64,000 nt of DNA from Rhabditophanes sp. KR3021 (Eukaryota; Nematoda; Chromadorea; Rhabditida; Alloionematidae). Within the stretch, counting starts at the first letter, position 1. Each line of letters starts with the position of its first letter. The notes under the pieces were generated by a model. That model was not told the origin of the DNA. It searched no databases and saw only the letters and a list, made by a program, of their open reading frames with translations. The DNA is taken from positions 5,456,001 to 5,520,000 of the forward strand of contig CAUJLY010000004.1 in assembly GCA_963281155.1 (NCBI GenBank), in the 5' to 3' direction. The position numbers and the translations under genes are program-made. Positions 1-12,092 of the stretch are shown piece after piece.

Positions 1-282
1 CTTCAACTTTTCTCTCAAATGGGGCTTTCTTTCGACAAAAAAGAGAGATTCTTCAACAAAGTTGCTATTGCAGAAAAGAAACTAATTGTTGATGATAAAA
101 GATACCCGTCCAAGATGATTGCCGAAAGTATGGAATGCATTCTGATCAACACACTTCGAGGTCAAATTTTAAACAGCTGATCTGGTAAGGCATCTTTAGA
201 TTATGTGAAAGGCATTGATACGCAAACATGCATAGAAGCTGCCGAATTTATTCTAAATGACTTCTCAAAATACGGTCATTAG
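1..282 (+). pseudogene. unidentified gene fragment with one in-frame stop, cut by the window start
   Basis: Frame 1 reads as protein-like sequence from the first base to a TAG at 280-282, broken by a single TGA at 178-180. The stretch before the break is rich in K, E and hydrophobic residues and looks like coding sequence; the stretch after it continues in the same frame for about 33 codons. The 5' part lies outside the window. It sits just downstream of, and opposite to, the propeller gene at 324-2511. I do not recognise the family and see no clear match to the other decayed loci in this window. It could be a pseudogene tail or a last exon with a sequencing error. Confidence 0.35.
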
Positions 283-323
283 GAGCACATTCTCAAATAT
301 TAATATGTACGTCTTTTATATGT

Positions 324-2511
324 TTAATAGATTTTGTAATTTTTGATTAATAAAAACATACTCTTAATCTCACGTCCGTTTTGAAGACATGTTATTTGAT
401 ATTTACTAGTTAGTGCATAAACCGTACCATCTTTGCCCAAGCATATGTCAACGAAAAATTTCAATTTTTGCTGAATGGTCCAAAGTACCTTACCATACTT
501 AGTTTCAACAAAGTAGACGGTATCATCAGAAGATAAAATTGCTAAATTGGTTTCATTTTGATCTGCCCATTTACAACATATTATGGTATCTTTTATTCGC
601 AAAGTTCCTGTGCATTCTAATTTCATCGTGTACATTGAATAAATTATGAGTTCGTCACTTGAAAGCAATAGAAAATTAATAATTAACTACATTTTGATAT
701 TTAATGTTGAAATCACAATTTTATAAAGGCTTAAGTGGCCAGTTTTTAGATGTGGGCAAATGACTTAGAGGATATGAAAAAGATTCTTTGTTTGCAAGAT
801 GTTTTATCGCATTTTGCGACTTCGTATTAAAGAGTCTTTGGGAATAAACTACCCAATTAGTTTTAAGATGCTAATTTCCATAACTAACATTGATGCTTCC
901 GGGCAATCCAATGACATTATGTATTTAAAGAACATATCTGTCATCACCAAATTGACCAAAATATCACTTCAGAAATTATATGAACCGTCTAAGTAGAATG
1001 CTTTTTATAAATTTCCCTAAGTTTATATGTGTTTATAATAGTAGTTTTTAATTTGTTTTTATGTTTGCATACCTTTTTACTATCGCAACAAACGTCTTAT
1101 CATTGTTTCCGACCATTAATGTAACCATTCCATCAATTATTTTCTGTTTCTTTATTAGATCTAAAATGGCAACAGAATAAATATATACACCATCTTCATC
1201 AGCAATTAATATTTGGTAACCAAACGCAAAACAAATAGCGCTTATTAAAGTTGGTATTTTCTTTATTGATAAAATCTGTTTCTTTGAGATAGAAGTCAAA
1301 ATGATATTATCGCTGTAATCAACGCTTAATAAAATATCATCATTATTGATTAAATCAACTTGTTTAATAGATTCTTCATTTTGCGCTATTACCAAACGCA
1401 TTCCCGTTTCACAAATAGCATCAGATGATTCCAAATTAGCAGTCCAAACGGCATTCTTTTCAATCAACATTATGTTCGTTGCGAAAGCGTCAATATGAAG
1501 ACTTATACATTTTGATATTTTAATTTCATTATTAATTACAACAATTCGGCTGAATGCAAATAGTTTTTCAACGTCATTAACATTGTCAAAGATCAAAATA
1601 GCACCTATACTAACATAGGCCAGAATTTTTACTTGATTAGCAAAGATTTGTTCAATTCTACATGTAATGTCATCTTCTCTAGCTAAATTCGATTTCAATA
1701 TTTGTTGGTGTAAATCTTTTGTGTCAATGCACTTTAATGGCGTTGTTTCACGATACAAATAAATTTTTCCTTCACACGACCCAAATGCTATGAATAATGT
1801 GTCGCTAATCCAAGAGTGCGAAATGATATCTACAAATTCAATTGAAGAGAAAATCATGATTGTATTATTTTGAATACGCAGAAAGTATGCTTTGATAGTT
1901 GACAAGATGCAAATAATGGATTCATCAATAGGGCAGAATGATAATTGAAGGATTTTGCCAATTTCATTTTCATCAAAAGTACTATCTCCTATCAGGTAAT
2001 CAAACTCTCTTGAATAAACGAGCAAGCTAACAATAGATGAATCACCAATATCCCACGAGACTGAAGCTATATTTTCATTTTGTTGTGACAGTTTGATGCA
2101 ATCAGACATATAAGGTAAATTAAATACATTTTTGTCCAACATTGTCAAAACTTCTTTTACAACTACCATAGCTCCTTCGGCTTCGCTTATTATTCCAAAT
2201 GCTATAATATTATAGTTAGGAGAAAGCTCGATAGATGTTATTGTGTAATTATCCAACTTTATTTCTTCAAGTTCATTATGCTTAAAAGATATTTTAGCAT
2301 TTGGGAAAGGTTTATATATTCTAATGGTATCTTCACCTGCTAACACTAATATTTTCAATGTTTCTTCACTTTCACCAAAAAAGAAGGCATTTTTGAAGCC
2401 AAGAATACTCGTTCTTTCCTCATGCTCAACATCATTTTCATGTATTCTTATTTCTGGATTTGCTTTTTTTTCGGACTGACTCCGCATAGTCGGTTCTTTG
2501 ATATTGCTCAT
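324..2511 (-). CDS. CFAP57/WDR65-like beta-propeller protein (2 exons)
   Basis: Two exons join in phase: 2511-1073 and 657-324 (intron 1072-658), giving 590 residues. The start chosen is the ATG at 2511; the longer open frame starts at a TTG. No canonical WD dipeptides are obvious, but the chain alternates hydrophobic strands and turns as a propeller does. A block reading SHSWISD followed by a GKIYLY strand resembles the HxWxxDD...GTDxGKLxLFE block of CFAP57/CFAP44-type proteins, and the preceding SFCPIDES strand and following ILAYVSIGAILIFD strand fit the same order. Family knowledge: CFAP57 has N-terminal propellers followed by a long coiled coil and acts in motile cilia. Here the chain ends soon after the propeller. 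Nematodes lack motile cilia, so a ciliary role is doubtful. The intron contains a decayed gene fragment on the opposite strand. The propeller call is firm; the subfamily is tentative. Confidence 0.6.
745..996 (+). pseudogene. GQS-family fragment inside the propeller-gene intron
   Basis: Lies antisense within the intron 1072-658. The readable part (799-996) ends with an LGINYPISF block, then SGQSNDIMYLKN, then SLQKLYE. The same order is seen at 40866-41099 (FGLEYALIF, SGQSNTIMWLKN, ALNKLHN) and at about 59300-59465 (LALEYAVIM, FG, VLNNMYE). Upstream of 799 the frame is lost. It is a 3' remnant of a broken gene copy. The family is not recognised. Confidence 0.55.
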
Positions 2512-2580
2512 ACTGCTTAATATCAATTAATGTTTCAGGTGATGTTTGATAGACTTTCTAAATATCATTTTAATTATTTT

Positions 2581-2805
2581 TTAAGACATATTATTTCTAC
2601 TTACAACAAACCAAATAGGATCAAATCGTCGCGGTTTTCGTAATGTTCCAATTGTAATTTTACATTCTTTATCACTATCACCCTCTGAACTTAAAAATTT
2701 ATTCGATAAACTAGTATTTCCTAATCGGGTTCTTTCAACAACTTTGATCAAGGTATTTATAGAAGTTCCTACCTTATTAATTATTTTGCCCAATGATACA
2801 GAACG
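2581..2805 (-). other. unresolved coding-like exon between mec-3 and the propeller gene
   Basis: The minus strand is open from about 2805 to 2581 with coding-like composition. It is preceded by a possible acceptor (CTATTAG) and contains a good donor (GTT then GTAAGT) near its end. There is no ATG; the frame begins at a TTG. Splicing from that donor to an ATTTAG acceptor gives about 39 more codons in a frame that overlaps, but differs from, the start of the propeller gene. It could be a 5' exon of that gene with a one-base sequence problem, or a separate small gene. Function unknown. Confidence 0.3.
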
Positions 2806-2985
2806 ACTAATAGACTAGCATTTATTAATACTATCAGTTTCAGTTTTGGTTTTAGATTGAATAGCCAATTTTTTTGATTCCTTCAATATTCATAAATAAA
2901 TAAATTTTATTAACAACGCAATAATATAAACTAAATGTATAAAATAAGTTTGAATTTTTAGTTAAAGCAAAGCATGTATAATTGC

Positions 2986-4138
2986 TCATTCATTTGATAA
3001 TTCCTCATTGTCGGATAAAGAGCAATTCTCATACTCGATTGCATTTAAGTTATTACTTGAAAATCCTTCATCATGTCTCAATAGAGCATCTGAAATGAAC
3101 CGTATTAAAATAAGGATTGTTATTTAAGTGTACCGCTATGATTGAAAGAGAATTGAGATGGTGCAATTCCAGTTTGGTCACAATGCCGCAAGAAGTTACA
3201 CAAATGTTTTAAGCGCCGTTCTTTGCTGCGTTTGTTTTGATGCCATATCTAATTTTTATATTATATCGAATATAAAATATCAAATTTACCTGAATTACTC
3301 TCATGCTGAGACCAGCTTCTAAGGATAGTTTGGCTCGATCATGTTTAGAAGGTTTGGGATTCTTCTGAAACGAGTCATTCAAAACATCTAATTGACTTTG
3401 TTTTATTGTCGTTCTTGGTCCACGGCGTTTCAAAAGCCGTTTATCTTCACTACACAATTCTCCATAGGAATACATTTCAAAGGGATATTGAGGAATGATA
3501 CTTAGAATGTTAGGTGACAAACTTGTTTTAATGTTTTTGGTTGGCAAAATATCAAAAAATTCTTCAAATACACTTTCTTCATTGTCTTGATAATGATGAT
3601 GACAGGCAACAGCTCTTGTTTCTTCGTCAATAACTATTTGATCTCCGGGCGACAGCTGTTTACAACATTGAAAACAGCGATGACAATTGACGTGATAAGT
3701 TACGTCAACTTTCAGCGTATAAACCATATCAGTTGGTGATATTCCTAAACTACATCCGTTACATCTAACCGGTGAGTGTTCCTTAAAGTAATGATTTTTG
3801 CAATATAATTTCTCCATCTTTTGGTAGCATTTGTTTTCCAATTTAGTGCAACAAATACAGCATCGAGCACAATCTTCGTGAAAGAGATCATTTGAAATCT
3901 AATAAATATTTGAGAAATTATCAATAAACAATTTATGTTGTTAATAATATGTATACTCAAATTGGTAATAAATACTTACATTTAAAACTGTTTTTTCCAT
4001 TATGCTTTGATGACAAGCTGCACAAACTGGTTGATCTCCAAGTTCTTCTTTAATAGTAAATAGTTTGCAACCAATAGATTCCACAACTTGCGAAATTGCA
4101 AATAGTGGTTCATTTTCTATAAAATCATACGTATCCAT
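2986..4138 (-). CDS. mec-3: LIM-homeodomain transcription factor MEC-3
   Basis: Four exons join cleanly: 4138-3980, 3898-3290, 3248-3134 and 3089-2986, giving 328 residues, close to the C. elegans MEC-3 length. Two LIM zinc-binding domains are visible: the first begins CAACHQS and continues across the first intron (HEDCARCCICC), the second begins CNGCSLGIS and includes CHRCFQCC. The homeodomain starts RGPRTTIKQSQLDVLN; helix 3 reads RVIQIWHQNKRSKERRLK, then HLCNFLRHC. Those last blocks are specific to MEC-3 rather than to the LIM-6, LIN-11 or CEH-14 groups. One oddity is WHQNK where most homeodomains have WFQNR. Known role: with the POU factor UNC-86 it specifies touch receptor neurons in C. 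elegans and activates its own gene. The start is the first ATG in the open frame. Confidence 0.93.
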
Positions 4139-6048
4139 GGCATCAAAAAGTAGCAAGACTAATATGGTGTTACAGTAAATTCAACTTTTCATACATAATA
4201 ACAAAAGTGCTATTGTACATAAATGAATGGCGTTTGATAAAGTGCCACATTATCCATCCAATTCATGCAATAGCTTATCTTTCTGACACGCCAAAAGTCT
4301 CATTAAAAATGGATGTAAATTTGTCAACTTTGCTATTCTTGACAACTTCGTAGGTATTATATTTTCCATAAATTCTTTAGTTGTTAATTCTGCAAGGATA
4401 CCTACTACATGTAATCAAAGAGTATCGCTCTATGAATTATATAATAATATTTTGATCTATCATAAAACTTTAACTTTAAACAGTGATACTATCATGGGTT
4501 TTTGATTCTCAATTTCAACAAAATATTTGATACTTTGTAGTAATTAATACAATTTCTTTTGTTGTTATCAAATTATCAATAAGAATGATTTTTACCACAC
4601 TTTCGATATGATTTCTATTATATTATCATACGACACATATCCTTTAATGAATAATAATTGATCCATTGTTATCAACTTTTAACATTACTCAAAATATAAT
4701 AAATGTTAGCTTTTATATTTACAAATGCACAAACAAAGCATTTGGTCAGTCGACAAAAACAATCTGTCAATAAAAACAAAATCTTCAACTCGCAATCAAC
4801 AGCTGGTACATCACAAAATTATACTCATTTATTATCATAAAACATAATAACTGTCATTTCAATCATCTATAAATAATGCATTTCCTTAAAACTGTTAATA
4901 AATCTGAATCTTTAATGTATATAATGTATTGTGCTATTTATTGCATGCCTTGTCAGTAAACAATCAACTAATGATAATGTTTAAACTATGAATATGTTTT
5001 ATCATCAAACTACAACAATAAAATAAATAATATGCAAAGTTAAACATAACACAAAAAATTTAAAAATATAAACAATAATTAATGCCATCATCTTTTAAAC
5101 AATAGCATCCCTCATATTTACCTTTATTTCTTATAATTCAAATAAAATTTGCCATTTTGCTGGTTAGGATTTAATCGCGATACTATTAAATTATTTTAAA
5201 CACCATTAAGTCATTTTATCAAAAACTAAAAGCAATCTTACTCTTGGAGTGTCATATAATAACTCCAACTGATTTCTAATAACATCCCGTAGTATGCACA
5301 AATAACTTATCTCTATATTATATAACATGAATTACTCAAATTAACCACAAAAAGTAGGCATATTTAAAGGGTAATTTCGTTGAATAAAATATTTCCATAA
5401 ATGTATTACGTTTCAATTACAGATACCCAACGTTGTTCTTTTGTGCTGTTCTTTTTGGTCGTTTGTTAAAACATGTTTGGTAAGGGTAGTGTATTTTGGG
5501 TATGTTGGAGGAGGTTATTAATTTTATTGAAAGGGCAACGGACAAAGTCATGCTAATAATTATATGATTTAAAGACTCTTACCGAAATTCATTTTTTAGA
5601 CCAACACAAACTCCCCTTTTGTTTATTTACATTTAGTGTAATCTTTTTTAGATGATGCATATATTGTGCATTATGAATTACACTCATTATAAAGTCAAAA
5701 ATATTTCCAAATTATTCATTTACGGAAAGACCGCTTTGCTCTTTTTTAGATCTACACTTACATGATCACGCAATTTGAGGTTTATAAACATTCCATGAAC
5801 ATTTCATAGACATAATGAACATACTTTACGCCAAATATGTTTCGAGCATTTTTTAAACTTGCTTTACACAGTTATGAATCAACCTATTTTAAACAATTTC
5901 ATTTCATTCTTTCAATACAAGATGATATCAAGGCGTATCATTTATACTAACACTTTCATTTCAAAGGAAGAACATGCGACAATTTTGCTCAATTTATTCT
6001 AAGATCATTAGACATATGTTAAGACGTTTATACTACCTCAACACTTTT
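4139..6048. other. non-coding upstream region of mec-3
   Basis: About 1.9 kb of AT-rich DNA with no convincing open frame on either strand. It lies upstream of mec-3 and of the Patched-related gene, so it probably holds regulatory sites for one or both. One AAATGCAT octamer is listed separately. No RNA gene or repeat was recognised here. Confidence 0.5.
4876..4883 (-). promoter_or_regulatory. candidate UNC-86/MEC-3-type octamer AAATGCAT
   Basis: The plus strand reads ATGCATTT, so the minus strand (mec-3 sense) reads AAATGCAT, about 740 bp upstream of the mec-3 ATG. This core is known from UNC-86/MEC-3 sites in C. elegans touch-neuron promoters. An octamer can occur by chance in AT-rich DNA, so this is a lead only. 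Confidence 0.3.
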
Positions 6049-6205
6049 AAGTAATTTTTGCCTTTTAATTAAATTTTGTCTTTTAAATAACTCTCTATGT
6101 TTTTAATAACTTTTTTGTCTTTTAAATAATTTTTTTGCTTTAAATAATCTTTTTTCATTTAAATATTTTTGTCTATTAATTAATTTGTTATCTTTTATTA
6201 ATTTT
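6049..6205. repeat. degenerate tandem repeat of a CTTTTAAATAA-type unit
   Basis: Roughly eight imperfect copies of a 17-22 base unit, approximately TTTTGTCTTTTAAATAA, run head to tail just upstream of the Patched-related gene. Copies differ by substitutions and small length changes, indicating an old array. Confidence 0.6.
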
Positions 6206-6387
6206 CAGATTATTAGTCTCAATTTTCGAATAATAATCAAAGTTCTTTGTCAACAACGTCTATTCATATAAACTAAATAATACTTTGGTTCACATCTATA
6301 AAACTGGCTGCTAAATCTGAATTGTATCTGGACCATAACGGTCTTATCACATTGCCTACATGGACTTTTTATAGAAAACCAGAAGAT

Positions 6388-9300
6388 ATGCTGATAAGCA
6401 GTACCGTCGAAGATTCCTATAAAAAGGTAATTAATATGTTTACAAAAGAGTCACTAATTTATATAGGTACTTATTTTTCACATACTTATTCCATTACTTA
6501 TTTAAACATCAATTTTATAGCCCCTTTTAATCCTTTCCCTAAGTTACAAATTTACAAACTTACACACAGATCAGGGTATAAACGTTACTGATATAATTTG
6601 CACTTTGTATCATATTTGAGATATTAAAAAATTGTAGTCAAATTATAATATCAAACTAAATCACAAACAAAAGGATCATCACAAGCTGAATTAATTGAAT
6701 ACTTTGTCCCTATGATTAAATGTTGATATTCTTTTTTGTGTGTATGACCATCAGATTTTTGGTTTAATAGAAAGTGGTTGCCCTTTCATTGGTGTTATTA
6801 ATTTATATTTTTAATCAAACTGTGTAAACCATGATAAGATTTTTGTCTGAATTTTATCGCTATATTTAAAGCACATTTTTAAATGAAAACGTAATAAAGG
6901 AGAAGGATAGATAGTTGGAGAAAATTGTACACAATAAATGAATGTGCATAGGCCATATCATATTTTTTATCTGATTATGCTGGTCTATTACACCAAAATA
7001 CACCTTTAGAATATTTATTCCTTCAACAAAACTTTATTATATCTTTTTAAACTCATTTTATTATATCCTACTAAACTCATTATTTTTAATCATTTTAGGC
7101 TGATCCAGTAATGATTACTCAAAAAAAATCATTTCTTGGAAACTTCATTGGTAAATACTCGAAGTATTTTGTTATTTTATGGTTTCTTATTTTTGGATCA
7201 AGCTTTTCTTTCTTTTTTGATTTGCCCAATAAGCCAACTCAACCTGATCTCACTTTTACAAAGATTGATGCAAGTGCACGCAGAGAAGTACTAGCAAATG
7301 TTCAATTTTTCGGAGGCAAGGTAAGAATCTATATATAAAGGTTTTATGTTATGTCATCTTCCTAGGGCGAGCCTTTTTACATGGGCTTTTTTGCACGTGC
7401 AATTAACGGAAAAAACATGATGGATTCCAAACTGTTTACTCAATTCGAAAAAATTTATCGGAAAACAGAAAAGTTTATCTTGACCGACGATGCCAACAAT
7501 ACACTTTCTATTAACAACAGTAATAATACCATCAAGCCAACAACATTTCTAGACATTTGTGAACCATTTTGCACTTTTAATGAAGTGTTATTTGGATTTA
7601 TGAATGGAAGAGACACGGCAATGCTACTATCCATGTTTACAGAGCCACCTATGATCAATTATCCAACGACAAGTCTCTTCGGCTATAACATCAACATAGG
7701 AAAGCATTTATTTGAAAGAAGTTATGATGAAAGAAAAAGCATGATAGGTGCAAATATTTCTGCCCTTTACTATACTACAATGGTTACTTCTCCTCGTAAA
7801 AAAGCATTATTATTGAGTTTTGAAGAACAAGTGATAAGACTTGTGACAGAACACAATTCAAATCAAAGCAGAGATTTTGATTTAGTTTGTATTGGGGAAG
7901 CACGAGTTGGTAGGGATGTAATGAATGGTCTAGAACATTATGGAAAATTAGTGTTGATAGGAATTATCCTTTATCTTATCACATTCTTCACCCTATATCA
8001 TTTTTTTATATCGTGGAAGTTCAACTTTGGCAGAAGTGCAAACTATTTGTACGGTGTATTAATTTTATTGGTACCACTTTTTTCAACCTTAATTGCCTTT
8101 CGAATTGAAACCTTATTTTCAAACGATATCAATTTTCTGTTTGTTGCCACACCGTGGGTTTTCTTTTATTTATTTACTTAGTAAGTTGTTATTAAATAAT
8201 ATTTATCCATTTTATTTTTTAGCAACTGTGAAAGCTCTACTTTTACTACAAAATTGGATGTATTATCACAATGTTTCAAACACAACGAATGTTCCGTTCC
8301 ATGAAAAATTAAGCAACATGTATCACAAATATGTCACTGTAATTTCTTGTCTTTTGGTAGGAGAAATAACATCAATGATGGTTTCACTTTTATTTATTCC
8401 TCTTGCATATAGACAATTTTTGTATTTTATTGTCCTTTTGATTGTAGCTGTCAATTTCTCAATCTTCTTTTTATTAACTCCGTTATTGGTATATTTCAAA
8501 AAATCGGCTCAAGGGCATGTATATGATAATGGTCAACAAAACGGCGCAAAGGATAGAACAAAGAAAAAGAAAGCCGTCGTTGGAATGTTCAAGAAGATTT
8601 TCTCACTAGGCATCGCAGATATTTTGACGAGTGGTTGTGGAAAATGTTTTTCATTCGTTCTTATTGTAATTTGTGTTATAATTATTCCGAGTGTTAAAAT
8701 TTCAGACATCAGTGTTGGTTTAGACCTAAGACAATTGGTAAAATCAGATTCGTTAAGCGTTGATGGTTTTGATATTGTCGAAAAAACCGTTTGGCCCGAT
8801 TCTTTATCAACTGTATTTATCATTGAAAGACCTCCTGATTTTACGAACGAAAGTCAATTTATTGCTTTTAAAGGTACCTTATTAAAAAATAGCAATCAAA
8901 ATTTAAATGTATTACAAAATTGGTAAATAATCAACTTTTTGAATATCTTAATGACTTTCAAAGAATTCTCCTAAGAATATATCAGCTACTTCGTCAGCTA
9001 TTTTTGGAAACATATTGTGGGCTTCTTCAAATAACGGGTTGCCTGAGCTGGAGTTGGTGAGTTGAGGTCTTAGGGCATCAATAAGGATACTTTCAATATT
9101 CTCCGCCACTTCTTTAAAACAATTACCCCATTCTCACCCAATGACTTATCATAAACAACTTCTTTGAGGAAGTCCTCCTTATTATCGAACAACATCCTCA
9201 ATTCAACTGCATGATTGAATCTTGATTTGTGAAGTGTCATCCTATCGCCAAAGTATATTGTCTCACCAACGTATCGAATTGCTTTTTTGACTCCAACTTT

Positions 9301-12092
9301 GCTCCAGTTTCTACGTACAGTTCTTGGATCAATCATTAGATATACCCAGCATCCTTTTTCATCTCCTTCTTTAGCTTTGATTGAATTGAAGGTTTCAGCA
9401 ACATCCAGTGGCTCTTTGCATAGTCTATTCGTCCTATGATGACTAAATGCATATTTAGTTTTGAACCACTTTGAACATGGAATACATTGATTTCCAGAAG
9501 ATAATTTCGATCTCTTACCAGTCTTGAATTTTGAATCTTCCTTTTCTTTTATTTCTGCTGACTCTCCATCATTAGTCAATTGTTGTTCGAAATAAAGTCC
9601 CATTAATTTTATTTGTTTGTAAGTGAATAGAATCCGAGATAATGCCCTTTGATAGATTTGTTACGTCAGTTGAATTGGCAAATCTTCTAGAGAATCCACC
9701 AATATACTTAACTTTAACTGGCTCAGAAGTTTCTCCATGATCTTACTGCATCATTAAATCTTTGCCACTTAAACAAGTGTTACGATGTTTGGAATAAACT
9801 AAATCGTACGAATTCTTATCACCTCACATCTTCATCGTCATACAAGTTTCACCAAAATAATACTTTTTAATCTCATTGTACATCATGTAGACAATATGAG
9901 TTCCTTGCAAAGCTTGTAGATCTTGTTTCGGAGGCTCCCAATCTTCATCATCTTCTTCAACTTTCACTCCTAATTTGAAGGTTCGAATCAATTCAACTAA
10001 CACTTTCCTTTCTCCCTGAATTCACCATCTTCCAGTTCCTTGATCTTTTTTCTAACTTCATCCAAGGAGTTCTTAGTCCTTCGCATGTAAAATTAGCAAA
10101 GTGATTCATTGTGTCAAATGGTTCTTTACAATGCTTGCAGGAGAACTTCTTTTTCTTATACCAAACATTACTGTCGTTGAAGACACAGACCAACCAATGA
10201 TAATTCTTCTTACAATGTAATTTTCAGGAGTATTACCTAGTGTGCCTTTAATCAAATAGCCAATCATGCCAGGGACCGTTTGTTTATTCTCTAATGTGCA
10301 ATGATTGTTTGTAGTTTCTATACTTTTTTGCTTCAAAAGTATTTGTGCTATCATAAGGAATTGCAGCCTGTCGAATCATTTCATTAAATTCCTTCCGTTC
10401 TTCTATAGTCAATCCTCTATCAAGACGGGAAATAGACTTATTCCTTCCACTCTTAGATTGATCTAAAATAATTACTGCAAAAACATATGCTTTTAATCAT
10501 GCCTTCAGTAACTTGATCCTTATTGTGCAACAAGCGAGCATTTCTATCACTTCCTCCATCATCAACTTGGCTGAAATTAAAAAATTATCACACAACAATT
10601 AGTTTCTAAACTTACAATCTCTAACAATGTTCTTGTTTTCCAAAGGTGATGCTTTTATTGTCAGTACACACAATTTTTCCTCTACATTAATACTTGCATA
10701 CTTTCCAAATGTCAGGATCACCTCTTTTTCGTGGAGGTTTAGCTTTATCCTTGTCTTCCATAACAGCTTTAATAAACGCCAAATAAGAGGCGATGTTGAG
10801 CTCTAAAATAAGCAGAATGAATTAGTACATGTACACTTGATCTCCAATATCGCCATGACACGTAATAGCTTTTAGCTAATAATCAAATTTCAGATACACA
10901 GTCTTAGACCAATGTTGGTAGAATGCTTCATTAAAACATAATTTAAAATTAAAATATAAAATCTATTTACTTTAAATCACTAATCTACAATATGTCTTTA
11001 AAGAAATGATTGATGATTTTGAATTGATGGAAAATAACTTTGGAAGAGAAGGCAATCAAATGTGGGTATTTGATTATATGCGCACTACAGATCAACAATG
11101 GAACACTACGACCAAATTAAATATGGATCATTTTGAAAAGTTTATAACGACTTTTCCATATAAAGATTGGCAAACTGCATGTCAATATGATTTAAGTAAC
11201 AAAACTCATCCGGTTATCAAAAAAATGTTGTATATGGCAACTAATATAGGTAATTATTTGGTATACACATAAAACTAGAAAAATTCACAAAAGCTAAACA
11301 GTTAGAGGGGGATGTACGTAGACGATGCCATTGCTAAATTGCTATTTTGGTCAATCAGACGACCACTTTATATATAAGCATACTACGAAACGGATCATTT
11401 AAAACTATATACGAATCCGATTTCAACCCTAAATATCAAAATGTAGTCATTATTAACTTACCATACTTGTAGGTGTTTCTTCAATTAGAGAAAAACTTAT
11501 TCTAATGGAAAAGGTTAGAAATAAGACAAATTTATATTATGAAACATTCAAAATTATTCCTTTTGATACGGATTCAATCAGCATTGATATTGTCAAACAA
11601 ACCTGGGATTCTATGACCTACGCCACTTCATTTTTGGCTGTCGGCATATTAGTCTTATTAACTTTCCTGATACCTCAAATAGCTACATGGTCTGTAGCTG
11701 CCTTCTCAATCATATCATCAATCTTTTGCTTCATCGTATACTCCAACTTTTTGGTTCCACAAATAACGCCATTTTCAATTGTTACAATAATCATCTTCGT
11801 AGTTACAATTAGTACCATTATTGTCATTCAAATTTATGAATTTTATCGCCTTTTGGACGTTCAAGGGCGCCGGAAAAGAATTGCAGCTACTTTCAATAAT
11901 GTTTCATTTATTTTGTATATTGCCGCACTTTCAACTATTGCCTCTTCTATTCCATTACTTTTCTGTCAAGTGTCGTTGTACTATGATTGTGCTGTTTTCA
12001 TAATTACAGCCATGACCATCATTTTGGTTCAATTTACATACTTTGTGCCAGCATTATTTGCCATATTACCTCGTTCGCTTGTTAGCGACTAG
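6388..12092 (+). CDS. Patched-related (PTR) multi-pass membrane protein, frame broken at one junction
   Basis: Exons: 6388-6426, 7099-7320, 7366-8180, 8223-8873, 11004-11249 and 11473-12092, about 864 codons, normal for nematode PTR proteins. The first ATG is uncertain and a 5' exon may be missing. Visible parts: N-terminal TM (YFVILWFLIFGSSFSFFF), a first extracellular domain, a sterol-sensing-like TM block from about 7940, the RPPDFTN motif before the second extracellular domain, and a second TM block from about 11600 to the end. Family role: transport or trafficking linked to cuticle and moulting. Exon lengths sum to one base too many. The only misfit is the 8180/8223 junction, where a good donor (GTAAGT) and acceptor (TTTTTTAG) leave the next exon out of frame. 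The usual acidic residues in TM4 and TM10 are not seen. It may be divergent, decaying, or carry a sequencing error. Confidence 0.75.
8944..10802 (-). pseudogene. broken C2H2 plus GIY-YIG nuclease gene nested in the PTR intron
   Basis: Lies wholly within the PTR intron 8874-11003, on the opposite strand. Coding-like blocks with intron-like gaps run from about 10802 leftwards. At 10193-9993 a zinc-finger-like motif (CKHC...HFANFTC) appears, followed by a coiled linker and a GIY-YIG start (HIVYMMYN...KKYYFGET). A second similar module occupies 9603-8944: ATG at 9603, CIPCSKWFKTKYAFSHH, then WVYLMIDP...IRYVGET, and a C-terminal block LRPQLTN...GNPLFEE that lies one frame away near 9120. At least four frame changes or stops interrupt it. 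GIY-YIG enzymes cut DNA, and the RYVGET plus RPQLTN arrangement recalls the ANKLE1/LEM-3 branch. As it stands it cannot encode a full protein. Confidence 0.6.

Noticed and set aside
8944..10802. Treating the GIY-YIG remnant as the LEM-3 gene itself
   Set aside because: No LEM domain or ankyrin repeats are present, it has C2H2-like fingers and two modules, and it is broken; only the nuclease branch looks similar.
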